Assembly (NCBI GenBank): GCA_006176705.1
Contig: QRFJ01004196.1
Coordinates: 1-64,000 of the forward strand
DNA: 64,000 bases
From: Cocos nucifera
Lineage: Eukaryota > Streptophyta > Magnoliopsida > Arecales > Arecaceae
Direction: 5' to 3'
Shown here: piece by piece, positions 58,437-64,000 of the stretch
How positions within the stretch are numbered: position 1 is the stretch's first letter
How the letters are laid out: each line of letters starts with the position of its first letter
Translations under genes and position numbers: made by a program
The notes under the pieces: model-generated
Database searches by the model: none
What the model saw: the letters and a program-made list of their open reading frames with translations, nothing else
What the model was told of the DNA's origin: nothing

Positions 58437-60924
58437 TGAAGAAATCAGATCTACGATTTTACAGGTAGATCTTGAAAATTTTTTCAAGATCTTATAGTGA
58501 ACGACTTAAATAAATTAAATATTTATTTAAATAAATATATAAATACCTAGATCTTAGATCTATTATATGATCAAGATATGATATTAAATCAAAAATTAAA
58601 ATCAAATAAGAAAGTAAAAGATTGATCAAATCAACCTAGATCTACACTACGTCAAATGTAGGTATGAAGTTTATAGATCATATCTATTACCTGAGCAAGT
58701 TAAATATTCTAACTTGCTGATCTAGGCTTAAGGATGATGTCATGTGCCGCACATGCATCAGACCTCTAGGAGTCATCTACACGAGCCTACGATCTTTGAT
58801 CTGAAGTCCGATGCAAGAAATCAACATAGCATGCTAGTACTGTGCTGATCCTTCTTCGACGGTCGATCCAATGCTTTCTTCTTTAAAATTTAAACTCTCC
58901 AAAATATCAAAAGTAAAATGAGAGTTTGCTGATTTGAGACTCTCTCAAAAAAAATCAAAAGAAAGGAGGAGAGATTGAAATTAAAACAGTCCAAGAAGAA
59001 GATCCTCTTCTTCTTCTCTTTTCTCTCACCTAGACACCTAGTTTGGTGCCTACGGAACCCCCATGCCCATGGACCCACTTCCTCTAATTTTTGCACACCC
59101 TAAAACTCTCCCAAATCTCTGTATTATATAAAAAAATTAAAATAAAATTCATCCAATAAATAGGAGAAAAGAAGAGTCCAAGTTTAGATCAAATTCCTAG
59201 ACTAGCAATATCCAAACGTGGAAAGTTGTTGGGGCGCCCAACTCTTGGGCGCCTCCTTCACAATTTTTTGCATGGACCAGCAGAGGAGGGTGCACAAAAA
59301 AGGAGATTATTTTGGTGGAATAAGAGAAGAATTAATTAAAAGAGGGGGTGACACTCAAGGGAAAATATTTTGGTCAATACGGATTCTATCTCATAGAATC
59401 CTAAGCAAAATCAATTCCTCCTTTGACTTGGTCTTCCACCTAAATTTGAAATATGACTTGGAGGAAGAGATGGGGCATGGAAATTAGAAAGAAAGGGATT
59501 TTTCATGAAAAATACCTAAAAAAAATGTATGGAGGGCATTGGGACCAAGGTGGTGCAAGGAGATAGGGAGTCCGAGTCACACTAGTACTCCTATTTTGAC
59601 TTGGTCAAACAAGATCTTTTAACCAAATAAAAATAAGATTAAATCAACCCAATTAAATAAAACCCTAACCTAATTAGGAGCTTAATTAAATTAAATTAAA
59701 TTATATTTAATTTTAATTTATTTTTTAATTAAATTAAAAAATTGGGTTAATCTGAATCCTAGTTAGACTAGGACTAGTTCTTCCTTGAACTTGGCTTATC
59801 CAATAAACCAATTGAACATGATCCAATCAAGCCCAAACTAAATTTAATTAAATTTTATTTAATTAAACTTAATTTTAATTTATTGGCTTAATCAAATTCA
59901 GTCAATTAGCAATTCAATTGCTAATCAATCCTCCTACAATACTTGCTCTAGGTTAAACACCAATCGTATTGATTGTTTAACCCTAGAATGATTCTTAATC
60001 ATTGATCAACCATCCAATCAGATTGTAAGCTCAAATGTATGTGACCTCATAGGTCGGAACCTAAGTTGGTAGTACAGAAATAAATTTTTGTATCAATCAA
60101 AGTTACTATCTAGCAATGATACCTGACGGTCGGATAGGTCGAAGATGTAGAACACCATTCTTAGAACCCATGCGGATATAGTATCCATATAATTCATCCC
60201 CTTGACCACAATGCTCATAGGACACATTAGAGTTCAACTATCAACTCTGATCAAGTTGTCCATATTGTACTTTAAAATATTAGATCCATCAGATGGATTA
60301 TCTTGGCCATGGTTTTTCTATATTAAAATACAGTGATACATTTTTCTCTAACTCTTGGAGTGGTCAATTCCATCTTGATCACACTTCAACTTCGTAAGTA
60401 CTTGACTATGCTCAAAAGCCTTTCGTTGCTGAATTAGAAATTTAGTTAGTTCGGTACCAAAGCATAGTGAGTTGTTTGTAAGTCACTGAGGTGATCTCAG
60501 GTTTAAGGGATACTTATACCTATATCCCATCAGAGACATTCTCGACAGTAGAATGCTCTTGAGTTGGTCACGTTCAATGATGACGTATCTATACATCTCA
60601 CCTGTATGCCATACCAGTGTCTCCACACATCTTGGTTAAGAGGATAACCAACCTATATGGCATATAGTGATCTATGCTCGATAGACGTTGTCATCCTAAT
60701 TAACATCTTATCATTTGATCATGAACAAATTTAAGGTCTAATCAATAAATCCTCTCTTTATCAAAAATAGTCCTAAGGACTTCATCACAACAATGGAGTT
60801 CATTAGAAGATGTAAACTTATGATGAAAAAAGATGCCAAAATTTTTTTTATTAATTAATAAATTAATTATAATATCTCAACTATCAACAGGCTAACGATT
60901 ATCTTTGAAACACAATTTCCAATA
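58437..60924 (-). mobile_element. 5' LTR of Copia-3
   Basis: The minus strand runs from TATTGGAAATTGTGTTTC at 60924 to CTTCA at 58437. The terminal TGTTGG is changed to TATTGG. Same length as the 3' LTR. Confidence 0.92.
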
Positions 60925-60929
60925 GAGCT
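60925..60929 (+). repeat. Target-site duplication GAGCT of Copia-3, right copy
   Basis: Matches AAGCT (50042-50046) at four of five bases. Confidence 0.72.
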
Positions 60930-61300
60930 GGTAGACTACGCCTGGTTCGTGGACTGGCGGATCAACTTCTATGGCTAAGCTGGCTTGGACAGTGCATGAG
61001 TTGAGCTAAGATTCACCAATTGAGCTACTTTTGATGGCTTGGCTAAGCGCGCTAGCTTGGCTGGATGAGCCAGCTGAGCTGAATTAATTTTTTTAAAGTT
61101 TTTTTCTTTAAAAATTCATATAAGGTCCATTTTAACTTCGATTTGCTTCAAACTTATTTTATTATGATCAAAAAAATGAGCTCTTTCCATTGATAAATAT
61201 ATTTTCTAAAATAGATGAATAAAAATATTTAATTTTTAAAAATAAAAATAATTTAATTAATAAATTAATATTTTTGATGATATTTTTATGATACTTATCA
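60925..61300 (-). mobile_element. 3' LTR of Athila B, proximal part
   Basis: The minus strand starts TGATAAGTATCATAA at 61300, as in Athila A, and continues through GAAGTTAAAATGGACC and a GCTGGCTCA-rich segment up to the Copia-3 insertion. It completes the LTR begun at 48731. Confidence 0.85.
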
Positions 61301-62530
61301 CACCCTCAAACTTAAGCTTTGCTCATGTTCAAGAAAAAAAAATTTAGTTTTAAATAACGTTTAACTTGAGAGTTTTGAATTTCACTGGAGTAATTTTTAA
61401 AATAACCATTGATGTTCAGTAAAGCATAAATGAGGTATGTCATTAGAGTATTAGTACTTAGCAGTATTAAAGTTAAGTGGAGAACATTCAACTTTTCTAA
61501 ACTTTTTCTAAATTGACCTATCATTGTCTCTGAATCATCTAAACTTTCATACGGACAAGTGTATTCTTACTTCTATCCTTCATTTATTGATTTAATTTTT
61601 TATTTACATTGCCCACTTTTTGATGTGAATATTATTGCTTGTTTAGGCAATGGGATCCGATTACTCAGTGAAAAATTAATATATATATATTTAAATGTTG
61701 TATCACTATTTAGTATCTTAATCTCTTAAGCTTTCTATTTGATCCGTATAGCAAGTCTTGGACTAATGACTCACAAACCAGTTGGCTTTAGGGCAATAGG
61801 TATAAAAAACTCTCGGACATACTAGCTCGAATCAAACAGACTACGAATTAAGATTAGCTTTATAATAAGCTTTCTCGTCCTTCTCATCTTTTGATGCAAA
61901 ACTCAATGCTTGCTTAGGCAAAGAGCTCCGATTACTCAATAAGAAGTACTTGAAAACTATTTTATTTAATAATTAATTTTTTAATAAAAAATATATATAG
62001 TTATCTTACATAAGCCCATAATAAGTAGACTCTTTTTTGATGCTGGTAGAAAAAATCAGAAGTGCTCAAAGAAAAAAAATTTATGTTCTAGACTTAAGTT
62101 TTTATTGGATTTTCTTAATACTCAATATCTCATAAATTCTCTGATCTATGCATCAATTTTCTTTTAAAAATACTTAGTTCAACTCGATTCTTAAGCATAA
62201 TTGGATGTCTAAATGCTAAATAATAACTTCTTCAAGAACTTTAAGAAATTTAAAAAATTTATTATCCTCTCCCTCAACCTAATCGATATTATCCTCAATA
62301 GAGAAGAAAAATAAAAATTATAATAAAGAACAAAAAAGAATACACCTGATTCAATATATTTGTGGTCCAGCATATGCCTTTGAAAATTTAGGCTCTCTCT
62401 CTAACTTATTTAAGATGACCTAAAAAGAAAATAAACTAAAAGGATAAATTAGATAAAAAAATTAAATATTGGGTTGCCTCCCAACAAGCGGTGAGTTTAC
62501 CATCTTCAGCTAGATACAAGATAGCTTATT
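61301..62530 (-). other. Athila B 3' noncoding region
   Basis: The minus strand ends TTAAGTTTGAGGGTG, the polypurine tract before the LTR. Near 62465-62490 it carries CGCTTGTTGGGAGGCAACCC, the same marker as in element C at 14870. Between them I see no supported frame, and Athila env-like genes are not recognisable. Confidence 0.7.
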
Positions 62531-62780
62531 TATCCTATATCAAATACTGGATTAATAAATTCCAATGGTTTTAAATTATCAATCTCAGGAAGATAATTTA
62601 TTATCTCTTTATTGATGTATTCATTACTAATTATGGAAATATAGTTTATGACCCCATTCTCAGTTCCTTGTTTGTCAAGAATTTCTCCTATTTAGTCTTC
62701 TAGAATACTCATGAATTAATTTTTTGGATTAGAAGATAAATTTGATGAAATGGATACTGGAAGGGTGACTAAAGACGACT
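62531..62780 (-). other. Athila B junction between gag and 3' region
   Basis: This stretch has no match that I can see in element A. It lies where about 3 kb of protease, RT, RNase H and integrase would be expected. A short minus-strand text LPEIDNLKPLEFINP is readable near 62570 but I cannot assign it. Confidence 0.4.
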
Positions 62781-64000
62781 TCAGTTTGCAGGTAAATTAT
62801 TATGATCTTATTTAAATAACTTCATTGATACTTCATTACATGCCTCTTTGTTTTTGTAAGAAGAACCAGCTTTTAGGCCTAAAGAAAATGGGAGTATTGG
62901 TTTATAGATTTCGAGTAAATTATTGGCTCTCTTCTTCCCTTTATCAGTTTTATATAAATTAGAACCAGCATTAGTATCGATTCAAGGCTTAGGTTCTTCT
63001 ATATGGTTAGTTTCAATACTAACCTCTTTTTCTAAATTTTTATTTTGGCTTGCATCAGTACTAGCTATTCTCACCTGGTCTTGGTATGAGTCCATAAGAA
63101 TTCTATAACTTTTAAGTTCAGAAATTACTTTGGCATTCTCTAAATAGAGATTCTTAGGTGGGATTAGATTGATAATTTGGACTAGGTGGTTGGTGGACAA
63201 TAGATGGATTATTTATAAATATTAGTTGGTTCGATAATTAACCTAGTTCTCTCCTCATGGTAGACTTAGCTAATTATCCTATTTGAGCTTTTAGTCTGGT
63301 GATAGATTGTTGTTGAGTCAAAATTAATTATTGCTAGATTAGAATTAATTATTGTAATTGATTAAATTTATCATCATTGGCTAGATTGGTCTATTGAGGA
63401 GATGGGTATGATGACTGATGATAATGCAATAGCTGAGTGGATAGACTAGGCTAATCACTATTATAGACATAATTTTGATATTGGGGTCTATTTTGATAAA
63501 CAAATAGAATTTGGATCTGAGCCTAAGTCTGTTGGAGTATCCAAGAAAAATTAGGATGGTCCCTTCAATCTGGGTTATATATATTTGAAAATGGGTCATT
63601 AACCATCTTACAGTAGCCTTGTACAGCTTAAACTTGTTCTTGGATAAAAGATAAAACTTGTGCAGCCGTAGAATATTCACTCACATTATGAGTTGGGCTA
63701 GCACAAATAGAATAAATCTTCTGATAATTAGAGGATAATGTGAATTATGCAGGAGATTGTTGACCTAGGATTAGGAGTTATTCTAATTTCTGGACAAGAA
63801 AGTCCACTTTATTTATCAAGTTCAAATCAATCTTAAAACTAGATTCTAAATGTTTAAATTCATGGATCTCTGCCTATTTTTTGTAGAAGGATAGTGAAGC
63901 ATGGTTAATTGAGTTTTTACTCAAGATTTTAAATAAAATATAAGCTTCGTCCTTACTTTTGTTCATGAATGCACCTCCAGTGGATGCATCAACCAATTGT
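62781..64000 (-). pseudogene. Athila B gag, C-terminal part (broken, runs off the window)
   Basis: The minus strand reads EYSTAAQVLSFIQEQV, then KMVNDPFSNIYNPD and RDHPNFSW, then QNRPQYQNYVYNSD, the Tyr/Gln/Pro-rich spacer of this gag. Element A shows the same order at 27250-26900. The comparison with A can be followed down to about 62780. Many stops are present. Confidence 0.75.

Larger units (their letters stand above)
50047..60924 (-). mobile_element. Copia-3: full-length Copia element, 10.9 kb, reverse
   Basis: Two LTRs of 2488 bp each, a perfect initiator-Met PBS, leader, gag, integrase, reverse transcriptase, RNase H and polypurine tract lie on the minus strand. It is flanked by AAGCT/GAGCT. 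The host on both sides is the Athila B LTR. The proteins are close relatives of those of Copia-2. Confidence 0.93.
48731..64000 (-). mobile_element. Athila-type element B (reverse; 3' LTR split by Copia-3; continues past the window)
   Basis: On the minus strand the window shows part of gag (64000 to about 62780), then the GGGAGGCAACCC region and polypurine tract, then the 3' LTR (61300-60925 and 50046-48731). Reverse transcriptase and integrase are not found between gag and the 3' region. It is inserted in the G2 protease. Confidence 0.8.

Noticed and set aside
61301..62530. Possible env-like gene after pol in Athila B
   Set aside because: No frame of useful length, no signal peptide or membrane segment visible; the region is stop-rich on both strands.

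Overview
The window is plant nuclear DNA made almost entirely of nested LTR retrotransposons, plus one piece of a CACTA (En/Spm-type) DNA transposon. I find no convincing host protein gene, rRNA or tRNA gene and no CRISPR array. The element types (Copia with 2.2-2.7 kb LTRs, Tat-type and Athila-type Gypsy elements) and the AT-rich noncoding stretches indicate a flowering plant with a large, repeat-rich genome. A monocot such as a palm is my guess, but the sequence alone does not prove it. A 25-base run of N at 25994-26018 is an assembly gap, and the sequence to its left carries many single-base indels.

Layout, left half. 1-2506 is the end of a forward Copia element (RNase H, polypurine tract, 3' LTR). 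It sits inside a forward Tat-type Gypsy element, G1 (2507-14756), which holds protease, reverse transcriptase, RNase H, integrase, a 115-bp tandem repeat, a long antisense gene region and a 3' LTR. A solo LTR of the same Copia family (4841-7112, target-site duplication AAAAG) splits the G1 RNase H. G1 ends inside the 3' part of a forward Athila-type element, C (14757-16699). That element's LTR is cut by another Tat-type LTR, G3 (16700-17607), which in turn is cut by a reverse-strand Copia element of the first family (17608 to the gap).

Layout, right half. After the gap comes a reverse-strand Athila-type element, A (26019-31040: gag/protease, leader, PBS, 5' LTR). It abuts a forward CACTA transposase gene (31041-34075). 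A second Tat-type element, G2, is inserted in that gene at 34076 (LTR, PBS, gag, start of protease). Its protease is split by a complete 11.1-kb Copia element, Copia-2 (37304-48383). After another 347 bases of G2 protease comes a reverse-strand Athila-type element, B (48731 to beyond 64000). The 3' LTR of B is itself split by a complete reverse-strand 10.9-kb Copia element, Copia-3 (50047-60924).

Insertion order follows from what interrupts what. On the right it is CACTA, then G2, then Copia-2 and Athila B, then Copia-3 into B. On the left it is Athila C, then G1 and G3, then the Copia-1 copies. Nearly all reading frames are broken by stops and frameshifts. Many of the stops sit where related elements have Arg, Gln or Trp and are explained by C-to-T or G-to-A changes, the expected scar of cytosine methylation in silenced repeats. 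The best-preserved frames are the reverse transcriptase of the reverse Copia-1 (20430-21101) and parts of the Copia-2 gag and integrase. The most unusual object is the antisense, intron-containing gene region carried by G1.
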